Shown: in pieces, positions 1 through 11,025 of the stretch
Numbering within the stretch: position 1 is the stretch's first letter
How the letters are laid out: every line of letters begins with the position of its first letter
NCBI GenBank assembly: GCA_947172415.1
Contig: OX359192.1
Location: 6,620,401 to 6,684,400 of the forward strand
Length of the DNA stretch: 64,000 bases
Reading direction: 5' to 3'
From: Chondrosia reniformis
Lineage: Eukaryota > Porifera > Demospongiae > Chondrillida > Chondrillidae
The notes under the pieces: model-generated
Seen by the model: only the letters and a program-made list of their open reading frames with translations
The model's database searches: none
Told to the model about the DNA's origin: nothing
Translations under genes and position numbers: made by a program

Positions 1-3000
1 AGCATTTCTCTCATAGAGCACCCACCAGGGTTCTACCCATACACAACACCATGTCTGACCTCATGGAAAGAAGATCCTCAGTCAAAGGGAATGTAAGTCT
101 CCTCCTTGACTGCAATTGCCTTATCATTGTTCATTTGGTACTCATGTATGTACGTACGTAGGTCTGATGGAGAGAATGTCAACACTTTCCTGGATAGCTT
201 ATTTGATCCACTTTTGAATGAAATTGATGAGTGCCTACTTTCCCCTGATGAATTGGGAAAATCTATCAAGGGGATTGGAGTGCCCCCTCCTCCTCCTCCC
301 CCACCCCCACCTGGTGGATCTGGACCTCCTCCTCCCCCACCCCCACCTGCTGGGTCTGTACCTCCTCCCCCACCCCCACCTGCTGGGTCTGTACCTCCTC
401 CCCCACCCCCACCTGCTGGGTCTGTACCTCCTCCTCCCCCACCCCCACCTGCTGGGTCTGTACCTCCTCCTCCCCCACCCCCACCTGCTGGGTCTGGACC
501 TCCTCCTCCCCCACCCCCACCTGCTGGGTCTGGACCTCCTCCTCCCCCACCCCCACCTGCTGGGTCTGGACCTCCTCCTCCCCCACCCCCACCTGCTGGG
601 TCTGGACCTCCAGGTCTTGATATTGGATCAGTAAGACTAAAAGCTGTCAGCAAACCGAGTCCAAAGAAGAACACTGGACTTGACTTTCAATCAGAACTGC
701 AACAGCAAATTATAAAAACACAAAACAGACAAAGTGCTAATATTGAAGACAAGGTAGCACAGACAAAGAAGACTAAGTCTGCAGCACCGGCAATGGATTT
801 TCAAAGTGAACTTATGATGAAGATTTCTAGACAAGCAAACAAGACTGAAACCTCTAAAACTGTCACTGTCACTACAACTGTAAAATCTAGCAATGTTAAA
901 TCTCCTCCAGTAGCCCCCAAGCCACAGTCGTCCTTAGCTAGAGAAGTGTCACAAGAAAGAGTAAAATCACTCAGTCCACCTCAGGTGCCTCCCAAGACTC
1001 GGCCATCTGCATTCAATCAGCCAATCCCCACCAGTGCTCCAGCACCCCCCAGTGCTCCAGCACCCACCAGTGCTCCAGCACCCCCCAGTGCTCCAACACC
1101 CCCCAGTGCTCCAGCACCCACCAGTGCTCCAGCACCCACCAGTGCTCCAGCACCCACCAGTGCTCCAGCACCCACCAGTGCTCCAGCACCCACCAGTGCT
1201 CCAGCACCCACCAGTGCTCCAGCACCCCCCAGTGCTCCAGCACCCCCCAGTGCTCCAGCACCCACCAGTGCTCCAGCGCCCACCAGTGCTCCAACACCCA
1301 CCAGTGCTCCAGCACCCACCAGTGCTCCAGCGCCCACCAGTGCTCCAACACCCACCAGTGCTCCACCCCCAATCAATGTCAACAAGGCTGCTACTTCCTC
1401 TCGTACATTTAATAGTATAGCCAGTATTAAGAGAAGCAGAAGACACAGCACAATTACAGCAGATCCCGTAGGAGATGCTCCTCCTAAATCTGCCGGTCCA
1501 ATCACCATCCTCAAGACCCCCATCTCACCCCCTATATCCCACATCAGCCCAACATGGGAGCTGAGACTGAGGAAGGAGTACTTCACTCCAACAGAGAGGC
1601 TGACTGACGGCACGACCATACAACAGATATACAGTCAAGTCCTGAATGATGTATTCTCAGAAATGTGCATGCTCTTTTCAGTGGAAGAGAGGAAGTCACT
1701 TAAAGACAAATTTGGTGAGCATGCCTATAGTGTATAGTATGCATATAGATCTCAATGACCTTACCCATGTTTTCATGTTTCCTTTGATTTGACCAGTTCA
1801 GCGAGGGATTTCCCCTTCATCTCCACATGCAAGTCTACCCTTGATGAAGGAGATTGTAGACCATGCAACAAATTCTCTAATGTACTTTTCAAGGCTATAC
1901 AAGGTTGTGCCTCATTTGGACTCTAATTGTCAGGAATATACTCATGTTGGTATAAACAGTAAGGCAGTGATACTGGCACTATATACCAGCAATGGGAAGA
2001 TGCTTTCTATACAAGAAACATATGAGTGAGTTAAGCAACTGCATACGTCTGTACCCACCTGTTTCTCAGCATGCACTCACTCATAATAATATTGTACACA
2101 CTTACGTATGTATGTATGTATGTGTGCATACATACTACATATGTACATTTGCATGTACGTAGGTTTGAAAGGATAATTGAATATCAATTAAGTAACAAGA
2201 CAATCAATTTAAAGCTTTTGAGCCACAAAATTAGTTTTGAGTGTGATCATGTAAGTTTTCCTTATGCATTTTACTCTTGTATTGATATACAATTTATATC
2301 TCTGTTTCTATATATAGGCAACTGATTTTATGAAGCTTTTGGAATCTCAAATTACTGAATTGGCCAAAGTATATGAACATTTTCATATGAACTGTAATAT
2401 AACCAACACTTATACTTTCTATCTGTGTGTACCCATAGGATACTAACTATGTATTGGCTGTCTTGGATTATGATGCTATTGAAGAGTCTCTGCTACGCTT
2501 CTCAGCAGGTGCTGTTATTAAGCTTGTTCAGAAGGAAGGACAAGATGAAGGTACAGAATGCCATTGTATACATATGTATGTATGTATACAGTTTTAGATA
2601 GCATACTCTTATATGTAGGTTGGCTATATGGAGAGTGTGAAGGTGAGACTGGGAGCTTCCCTAGTGAGTATGTAGTGCCCATTGCCAGCCAGGGGGTTGG
2701 GCCACCATCAGAAGCAGCCATTCAGGTAAGGGACAGACTTAGTTTATGGGTCAGTGAGGATTTGCTATGCACTTGTAAGATTAGTTTAAGTACGTATTAC
2801 TACTTGCTGTATGTCCAGAATACCAAACTGCAAGCCAAGGTCAGTGAGAAGGTGCGGAGGATGAGTGTGACTATCACGGGAGAGGAGGACCTGGGATACA
2901 TCCAGCCACCACTTGAGGGTCAGACTTCCTCAGAAGTCCTCAGTAATGCTGAACCAGTTGTTAGCAAAGAAGTTACAGAAACTAGCAATATTTCAATACC

Positions 3001-6000
3001 TCATGTACCCAGCACTGATCACAAGCTGTCCTTCATGAAATTTGCTTTTGACCACTTCAGGCAGGGAGAAGATAGGTACGTATATTATACAGCATTGCCT
3101 TCTTTATCAAATGCTTTCTCTTAAGGATATGTTCACAAGTACATGCCTGTGTAAGTACATTTGCTTGTTTGCATTGAAGGTGTGAGATGGACCGTCGTAT
3201 GAAAGGGAGCAAGGGGTTAATGGGCACAATCAGGCTCACAGTCCGAGGTACGTACATGTTGAACATACATAATTAGAGTTAATGACGACTAATATGCACA
3301 TAGATCATATTTAAATTTGTTAGGTAAGAAGACTCTGAATGAATCCTGGACTTGGAGCAGTGTGGCTGATCTTGTCAAATTCACAAGGGTAAGTTGAAAT
3401 TCTAAACTTCTTTCATTCTTCATTGGAACAAATAAAATTTTCCCGTGTATGTACGTACGTATTTATCTAAATGTCCTCCTCATTCTGTACAGTCTCCACT
3501 TCAGTCTTCACTTACAAAGCTAGACCCTGGTGATACCAAACTGAATAAGCTGGCAGTAGATTGCTTTCTCGGTACGTATGTATGATGTACATAAAGAGTT
3601 ATAAATTGTGGTTTATATACAGTCTAAGTACACACATACATATACATGAAAAGGGGGAGTTTATTGCACATAAGCCTGTGCTGGGCTATCATTGGAAATA
3701 ATAAACACTACTGGATATTAGGCCAACCAGCCAAGTAGACAATTGTCACTTGGTTGGTTGGCGTAATATCCATATTACATATATACATGTTTATTATTTC
3801 TTTTGTATTAAAATAACCTTGGTTATGAATAGCTCTAATGAGATTCATGGGAGATTACATGTCAAAGGGACAATCAGAAGAGGAGCAGATATTTGTTTTA
3901 CTAAAAGCAGCACACGACTTCCCAGCAATCAGAGATGAACTCTATTGTCAAATTATGAAACAAACTACAAATAATAGAAGTTCCAAGTCGTAAGTTGTGT
4001 GATATCTGAATGCAATCTGAACTTGTACCCATCTCTTGACTCCCTTGGGTCTCTCCTTATCAGGGAGAGCTGCTTGCGTGGCTGGTGGGTGCTGATGATC
4101 TGCACTGCCTACTTCCAGTGCTCCCAGACCCTGCTACCCTTCCTCATGCACTACCTGCATGCCAACAGCAGTGACAGCAAGAGAGAGTTCCACAGTCAGT
4201 GCTCTCTTTACACACATACTCGTGTACAGTATAATATACTCATTCAATTGGATTTACATATTTACTGCATTATATACAGGTATTGCTAGCATGTGTGAGG
4301 TCAACTTTAAGAAAACTCTCAAATATGGAGGCAGGAAGGAACCACCTTCTACACAAGAATTGCAAGCTATTGCAGTTAGTCTCAAATGCTTGACCAGTCA
4401 CATTTGCCCCATGCACCTATATCCATGCTCCATTCCCTACTCTTGTACCCCAGGTTGGGAAGTACACCAAGAGGCAGTGTTTCACTCTGCCTGGGGATAT
4501 AAACAAATTGTTGAAGATCAGAACATGTACTGTGAGTTGCACTACTTTGTGCTACATACTACTGGTATTACTTAATAGATGCTCTGGTTTCATCATACCT
4601 GTTATGTAAGGTCGTGGATGACATAGTGAGAGATATTTGTGGCCTCTTGGGAATAAAGGATGAGGAGACTTTTCAGGAGTATGGACTGTATGCTGACTTG
4701 GGACAACGTATGTGCAGCTATACGGCACCTACACACACATACGTAGGTAACATGGGAGCATCAGATTGTTAACCTCTTTATATACACCTGCAGAGTCTAT
4801 ACCACTGACACTACAGCCACGCGACTACGTACTGGACGTGGTTTCCATGTTGGACAGACAAAATGTCAACTACAAGCTATCCTTTAGAAAGATTCTCTGG
4901 CTTAAGCCACTGAAGTTATCCTCAATGAATACTCTCATGGCTGAAGTGCTTTACCATCAAGCCGTTCCAGATTGGTTGAGGGGCCACCTCCATAGCAGCA
5001 ATAACGAGGATGGTTACACAAAGGAAGAAATAGATCAAATTGCATTTTTGGCAGCATTGCAACATAGAGTGTCAGAAGAGACTGAGCCACCTAACATGTA
5101 TGTAGGGATAGTAGTTCAATAGTACATTTTTACAGAACTTATATGTATATATATATTACCTTAGTATATTGTAACTTGTACTGTATATACCTAAGTTTTA
5201 ATTTAAGTTGTATTCCTTTTTTATCCATATTTGTAGGAAGCAGCTACAGAACCTTCTTCCTTTGACAGCTACCTCACAGATGAGCCTGGACAGATGGGCA
5301 GAGGTGATTGCATTGCAATTTGAAGAGGCTGTACAAATGACATCTACTACTGCTAGAACTAAGTATCTAGGTATGGATACAATGCATTCTCACAAAACTA
5401 ATCATAATATTTACACTGTTTAATTGCTTTACTTCAGACATTGTGATGAGATATCCGATGTATGGGTCCAGGTTCTTCCCAGCATTGGTGAGTATTATCA
5501 GAACAGATTTGATTATTGTACTCATAGTCACCTTGCCTTTGCAGGTTTATTGCCTCATTAGCCCCATTAAAGATGATTGTCTTATCTTCTTGTATTATAG
5601 AGCGTATCTTGTCCATCAATTACCTCCAAATGTATTATTGCAATTCACAAGGACACAATAGCATTCCTGGACTTGAAAACAAAAGTAAGTCTCATTAGCA
5701 ACAACCAAACAATGTAAAGAAGAAGATATTACACATTTGCTTTGTTCTCCCAAGGCCAATCTGCTTACTATTGATTATAATGAGATTGTCTCAACTCGAA
5801 AGCTACGTTCCCATGCTGGTAGGCAGTTCTTGGATATCAAGTGTGGAAATCTGATGAAGCAGAGAATCATACGCTGTGAAACACCTTATGTAAGTCCCCT
5901 ATACAGTTTTAAGTCATTCACAGAGTACAATGTCTACATATGTATACATTCCACTGCATAGAGTCGGGACATTTCAACCATGATTGGTGTCTATGTGAAA

Positions 6001-6024
6001 GCTATTCGTGAAAGGAAACATTAA
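1..6024 (+). CDS. MYO15-like: Unconventional myosin XV-like, C-terminal part (5' end outside window)
   Basis: This is the tail of a MyTH4-FERM myosin, an actin motor that carries cargo to the tips of actin protrusions. The window opens inside an exon ending near 101; its frame ([12 protein letters not shown]...) joins with phase 2 to the exon at 162 ([16 protein letters not shown]). Visible order: a proline-rich linker (283-1370), a segment with [20 protein letters not shown], an SH3 domain ([17 protein letters not shown] ... [19 protein letters not shown], about 2455-2690), a MyTH4 domain ([12 protein letters not shown], then [28 protein letters not shown] and [13 protein letters not shown], about 3025-4330), then a FERM domain ending in [13 protein letters not shown]. 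The proline-linker, SH3, MyTH4, FERM order is that of the second half of myosin XV; motor, IQ and first MyTH4-FERM should lie upstream. Stop TAA is at 6022-6024. Myosin VII, with a similar tail, is the alternative; the poly-proline linker favours XV. Confidence 0.85.
283..612 (+). repeat. Tandem repeat coding for poly-proline (8 Pro + AGSG/V) in the myosin linker
   Basis: About nine copies of a 33-36 bp unit encode seven to ten prolines followed by AGSG or AGSV. The tract is in frame with the myosin exon. It resembles the profilin-binding FH1 tracts of formins and would suit binding of profilin or SH3 domains; that role is inferred. The opposite-strand open frames here are shadows of the repeat. 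Confidence 0.9.
1033..1368 (+). repeat. 18-bp coding minisatellite (SAPAPT) in the myosin linker
   Basis: Nineteen or so copies of an 18-bp unit encode [12 protein letters not shown] or SAPTPT. Copies are almost identical at DNA level, so the array is young or kept homogeneous. It lengthens the flexible linker between the first tail half and the SH3 domain. Confidence 0.9.
3695..3800. repeat. Foldback (inverted repeat) element in a myosin intron
   Basis: The outer 13 bases (GAAATAATAAACA) are perfectly complementary to the last 13. Inner arms GGATATTAGGCCAACCAGCC and its near-complement (ACTTGGTTGGTTGGCGTAATATCC region) pair around AATTGT near 3741-3746. Arms total about 45 bp each with few mismatches and one small asymmetry. 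It may be a MITE remnant or a transcribed hairpin. Confidence 0.6.
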
Positions 6025-6238
6025 ATAGTCTTATTCCCTATTGTATATAGGTACTGTATCGACACTGCTGCACTACATACTATGTTTTATTCAACGCCTT
6101 GTTAACATAAAACGTGTAAATTTAATATAGCTAATTGAATATTCATATGCGAGTATCAACTACTATTTGCATATTATGCAAACGCAAATATTTGTCCTTT
6201 AAGAGCTTGAGATTGTCTAGTTCGCTCGTCTCCAGATT

Positions 6239-9200
6239 ATGGAAAAGCCTACTATGAAGGCGTTGAAGCGCTACAAGGCCATCTGGTCATTCCAGCCAAT
6301 CCGAGAGGACGAATTGGTCTTGGAGCAGGTTTGTGACTGCGCCTACAGTACATAGCCAAGGTCATCTCTACTACTGCGTTTGCACAATTCCTCTCGTCGT
6401 AGGGCGACCATGTGGTAGTAGCTGAGGAATATAATGACAAATGGATGCGGGGCATGAAGTTGAACACTAAAGAGGTGGGAGCTGACAGACAAACTGAGTG
6501 TCTACGCTCTCGATTGGAGCAATTTGTTAGATGATGTATTTCACTGTAGATTGGGTTCTTCCCAAGTGATTATGTAAAGCCGATACAGTCGCCCATATAC
6601 AGCTTCCAGTAAGTCCTACGTTAGTGCACTCTACTACCTACGTGTGGTGGGCTTACTGCATACGTATGTGACCTTTACTACAACCATTATGTGTACAGGA
6701 CCTGTGCTGGAAACCTCAAGATGAACCAGATTGGTAAGTACTGTTACAAGTGGCCTGAGGGGTTCATAAGGAATGATTAATCTACGATTGCTCCCTTGTA
6801 TTATAGACATGAACTTTGCCGCAAGTGATCCTGCTAGAAGAGCCAAAATCGTTTTGGTCAGTACTCATTGTCCTGTCTACTGATCCGTCGCTACTTGGTT
6901 CTTAATGCATTTAGGAGTTGTTTACCACAGAGCTGGAATACTGTGAAAGAATCAAACTACTCCATGAAGTAAGCATGCACGTTCAATGTGACAAAGAGAT
7001 TTCTACACTTGCTAAGACAACCCTCTAATGGGTAGAGTTTAGATGGATGCATGGCGATTCTAATGGTATTATGACATGACTGTTTTTGCAGCAATTTGTG
7101 ATACCACTGAATCAATTCTCACTCCTGGAACCTGAAGATTACACAATTCTTTTTTCAAGGGTTGCAGTAAGTAGTAAATTAAACTAAGTGTATATGTTAT
7201 TTTATATTTTATATTGATATATATACATATTTTACAGCCCATCTTAAGTCTTTCTGAAGAATTTACTGTTCAATTACATTCAAGAACTGAAGCATGGAAA
7301 GAAGCAACTACTCAAATCGGAGACCTCTTTATCTCAAAGGAGATGCAGCTTCACGACCTCTTCATTTCCTACTCAGCTCAGCATGCACTTGGACAGAAGG
7401 TTGGTGTTTCACCCTCTATATGATTTAGTCACTCACTAGATGTCAGTCTCTTGGTTGAGTAGGTAATGGAACGTCTTCTAACAAAGGAGAAGTACAAAAA
7501 TTGGATTACCAAGAAGGAACATGACTGCCCATGGACCTTGAATTCTCTTATGATTGAACCAGTACAGGTCAGTTAGTCGGATGTATCGTCAAATAAAGGC
7601 GACGATCTGATGTTAGAATGGACTCTTGGCTTTGGCACTAGTGGTTCCCCTCTCATGTCAATCATTTGATTTTACCACATCCACTCATGTCTCCTGAGGA
7701 GTGCAATGAGCAATTCTAAATAACTTGATGTGTTTACACTTATTTTTTATTTCCTAATTAAGAGGATATTACGTTACAAGATGCTGCTGGATGATCTGGT
7801 AAAGGCAACTTCAAAGAGACATGTTGATTATGAGAACCTTCTTATTGCAAAAGATATAATTGATGAGGTGTGTTTCGGTTCTTGAATGTAATTTAACAGT
7901 AGATTCTTCAGAAGGACTTAGAATTGGCTGTAAAACATTAATATATATGTGCGTATATCAGTATGAGGTCACTGTTCCCTTAAAATATGTCTATATCTTC
8001 GGATGTACGTAGGTTGCCAGAGCTTGTGATGAGGCCACAAAGAAGATGCAGGCAGAGCTAAAGTTATTAATACTAGACAAACAATTTCCTGATGATAATC
8101 TAGTAAGATCTTTATCTACTAATAAAATTAAAATGTCATTTAGTTTAATAATTGTAATATGATATAGAAATTAATCAAGAAACGACATAAGCAACATAAA
8201 AGTAAGTGCATCATTGAAATTCATACATACGTACATATTATACATAAGCTTGGTTGATGTGTACACACATATCAATGTATAATTACTTGATCTCTTGTTA
8301 GAATCAACATTCAAACGACCAACTTCTATGTAAGCCATGCGTTTATGTGCTGATGAGATATGTAGACAGTATAGTACTGTGATTTGAATAACTAGACTTG
8401 TGGCTGAAATGGAAGTACCTGATGAACCAATAACTGTATTTGAAGATTTCACCGACTATACCTCCTTTTTTCATAGCAAGATAGAATGCAGGTTGGTGCG
8501 TATGCATCAATCATCTAGGAATCACTTCAACTACATTATCGTACTGTAGGGAGGTTGTGAGAGAAGGAACCATAAAGCATGGGAAGCACAACTTTAGTGA
8601 TGTTTCAGATTATTACCTGTTTCTATTGACTGATGTCATTCTTGTTGCTCAGGTAGAAATACTGCTTCTTCTAAGCAAACTACATGGTGGTGATATTTCC
8701 CATTATTCTGCAGCCAAGGAGCCAGAAGAAGAAAACATTTAGATTGAAAGACAAATCATTGATTCTACAGACTTGGGTTACAGATCAATTCTTTGAAGGA
8801 AATATTCCCGAAAACTGTGAGTTCCTGTCTCGTACATTACATTGTATTCTCATTGTCTGAAAATTACTGTGTGTATATATGTAGCATTTGTCTTGGGGAC
8901 CTGTAATGATATTCATTACCTGGTAGCTCAGTCAGCAATTAACAAAAACCTTTGGTTTGACCACATCCGAAAGTTAATTATTACTCAGAAAAGGTTGTTG
9001 ACAGAAGTAAGTATACATGTGGTCTATATATGAAGATGAGGTCACTTGAAGAGGAGTGTATGCAATCCTTACTTCTGTATACAGCTCCTTTCCCACTTAA
9101 CCATACCTGATGAAGTGTTCTACACCAGGACTACCAAGGTAGTGATTCCTTACCTTGGGATGGGACAGGAAGGTGGGTATTGCACTGATATATGAGTCAC

Positions 9201-10270
9201 TGTCACACTATTCATTGAAATGAAACTTTCTGTAGAATTGACACTTGGTCGAGATGATTTGGTAAAGGTAGTGGGTTACCTTGACAACAGCAGTCACTGG
9301 AAGGCAGGCTTGTATTCTCAAAAGGAGTTATTTGATCCAGGAGAAGAGTGGTATTTTGGTTTCAGTTGCAGTGCAAATAACACAAACTGTGGATTTTTTC
9401 CAAGTATGTTAGCCAATCAGTTCTGGGCACCCTGACTAACTTGGTGTACTTGTTGCTATACATAGAGGGCTGTGTTAAAGATGCATTTGAGAAACCTAAA
9501 GCTACTGATGAGGTTGGGTTATCAATGTTCTCTTGAAGCCTCCCACTAAATTATTTGACATTAATGTGTGTACGTAGACAACAAAGCTACCGGTTTCTCT
9601 GGTTTTTCAAATTAGAAAAAAGTTTGAGCAAAAGGTGAGATAAGTGTATGTATCACAGTATTCTTGTTCTGACAGTAGTTTTGGCCTTACCTTAGTGCTC
9701 CATTTCACTGCCAGCCGACCCAGATAGGATGGCTACCATAGTCACAGAGGAAGGAACTTCTCATGTTAGTGTAGTGTTGATGTACTGTGTGCAGATAATT
9801 GCAAGTTATTTTAAGCAAATCCTTTTGTCCCAGATGGTGTCTATATGTTCTGATACCACAGTACAAGGTATTGCAAGGTTGGTTACAAGACTGAGTGTAC
9901 ACAGTAGTCTATACCAGGCCTACTTGGGACTCTTGTATGCTACATGTAGTCAACTTTATCCGGATTCTGATGATATGCAGTGGTATTTGACAGAAAAGTC
10001 AGATGATGGATCTGGTTAGTGTAGACCAGTTATACTAGGGTCATATGTCACATATTCTATCTCTTGCTCAACATGGTAGTGAATAATGTTTTAGATAAAA
10101 ACAAGGATTTAACAAGAATTTATGACTTTTGGGGGAAAATGAAGGTATAGAGCTATTGCACATTTATTATGTACGTATGTGTAAGTAGCTACAGCTTGTA
10201 TTGTGTTGAATTTCAGGGTCACATGACACTGCACTTGAAGCAAGGCAACATGCAAGATAAACTTATTTAG
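6239..10270 (+). CDS. Rho guanine nucleotide exchange factor, SH3-DH-PH-SH3
   Basis: This protein would activate a Rho-family GTPase at the membrane. ATG 6239 opens MEKPTMKALKRYKAIWSFQP, an N-terminal SH3 (RYKAIWSF ... GFFPSDYVKP). The DH domain starts at about 6840 (FTTELEYCERIKLLHEQFV) and holds the conserved third block LMIEPVQRILRYKMLLDDL (about 7546-7800). A PH domain follows (EGTIKHGKHNFSDVSDYYLF ... NLWFDHIRKLI, about 8555-9000). A second SH3-like segment (ELTLGRDDLVKVVGYLDNSS ... CGFFP) lies at about 9236-9470. A tail of about 150 residues then ends at TAG 10268-10270. I joined the tail exons through CSISLPADPDRMATIV (acceptor just before 9696) and DKNKDLTRIYDFWGKMKGHM. The gene lies 214 bp after the myosin stop and ends 106 bp from DNAL4 in convergent orientation. 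I cannot name a vertebrate orthologue. Confidence 0.85.
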
Positions 10271-10376
10271 ATTTATTTGGTGTGAAAGTTATCTATCATG
10301 TTTTAAGAAGAACAAACTCAAACTCATACATACATACAACATTGTAAAATATCAGCAGCAACAGTATAGCAATGCA

Positions 10377-10952
10377 CTATGAGCACTTCCACACACATAC
10401 AGCCAGAGTTCCTCCAAAATACATGTACATAATGTTCTTTAAATTGTATGTGAGCTCAAAGCTGTACCCTTCGCCAACTACTGCATGCCATGGTCCACCA
10501 AACTTCTTATCCATTGACTCCTTGACCAGCTTGGCTGCAAGCTAAAAATAGTAACACCAAAATAGTGTACATTGTGTAGTTCCAGTGAAAAAAAAAGAAA
10601 AAGTAATCTGGATCAAATCGAAAGCTCTGCATGTGATTCTTTGTGATATTCTAGTCATATATAGGCATGGGTGATGGTCACTACAATTGTGACTGTCGCA
10701 AAGCCCAAACGTACTTCGTTACTGGTAGGATGCTTCTCGCAAGCTGTTACGCACAGTTCCATGGCTTCCATCCTCATCTCCTCATTCATGTCGGAGTACT
10801 AGACAAAGAGGTATTACAACAATCATTTTAAAAGTATATAGGTCTGCGATATTACGTACCTTCACTAGAGGATAATTATGCAATCTTTTGTAATCATAAG
10901 CGCCTGCTGTTTCTGTAGATTGAGCCTCTTCTTTTTTCATCTCTTCCGCCAT
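10377..10952 (-). CDS. DNAL4: Dynein axonemal light chain 4
   Basis: A light chain of the dynein LC8 family, found in ciliary outer-arm dynein. Three exons on the minus strand: 10860-10952, 10715-10798 and 10377-10541. The joined protein begins MAEEMKKEEAQSTETAG, continues DYKRLHNYPLVKYSDMNEEM, then MEAMELCVTACEKHPTSNE, and ends FGGTLAVCVWKCS, which matches the DNAL4 C-terminus exactly (YFGGTLAVCVWKCS). Length (about 110 residues) fits the family (105 in human). All junctions are GT-AG and phase-compatible. The start is 73 bp from the start of the SNX29-like gene, so the two share a promoter. Confidence 0.95.
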
Positions 10953-11025
10953 CTTCTATCTTTTGGCGTTGTCATAACAGCAACTGGGCGTGACCCAAGT
11001 GTACGAGGTTTTTTCCCCATTCGCA
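10953..11025. promoter_or_regulatory. Short bidirectional promoter between DNAL4 and the SNX29-like gene
   Basis: Only 73 bp separate two divergent start codons. The first codons of DNAL4 sit in a CCGCCATCTT context, a YY1-like motif that recurs at other starts in this window. No TATA box is visible. Confidence 0.55.

Noticed and set aside
967-1619. Long minus-strand frames over the SAPAPT repeat
   Set aside because: Shadows of an 18-bp coding repeat, which keeps all frames open; there is no independent start or splice context.
106-1737. Open frame from 106 as the start of a complete proline-rich protein
   Set aside because: The first codons lie in an intron; the exon starts at 162 and joins in phase with the exon ending at about 101. 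It is the middle of the myosin gene.
9729-10019. Separate small gene MATIVTEEG...
   Set aside because: The preceding bases, read from the acceptor before 9696, continue the RhoGEF frame, and later exons join in phase; I treat it as the RhoGEF tail.
10542-10551. MEF2-like CTAAAAATAG in the DNAL4 intron
   Set aside because: It coincides with the splice acceptor of the minus-strand exon and is isolated; chance is the simplest reading.
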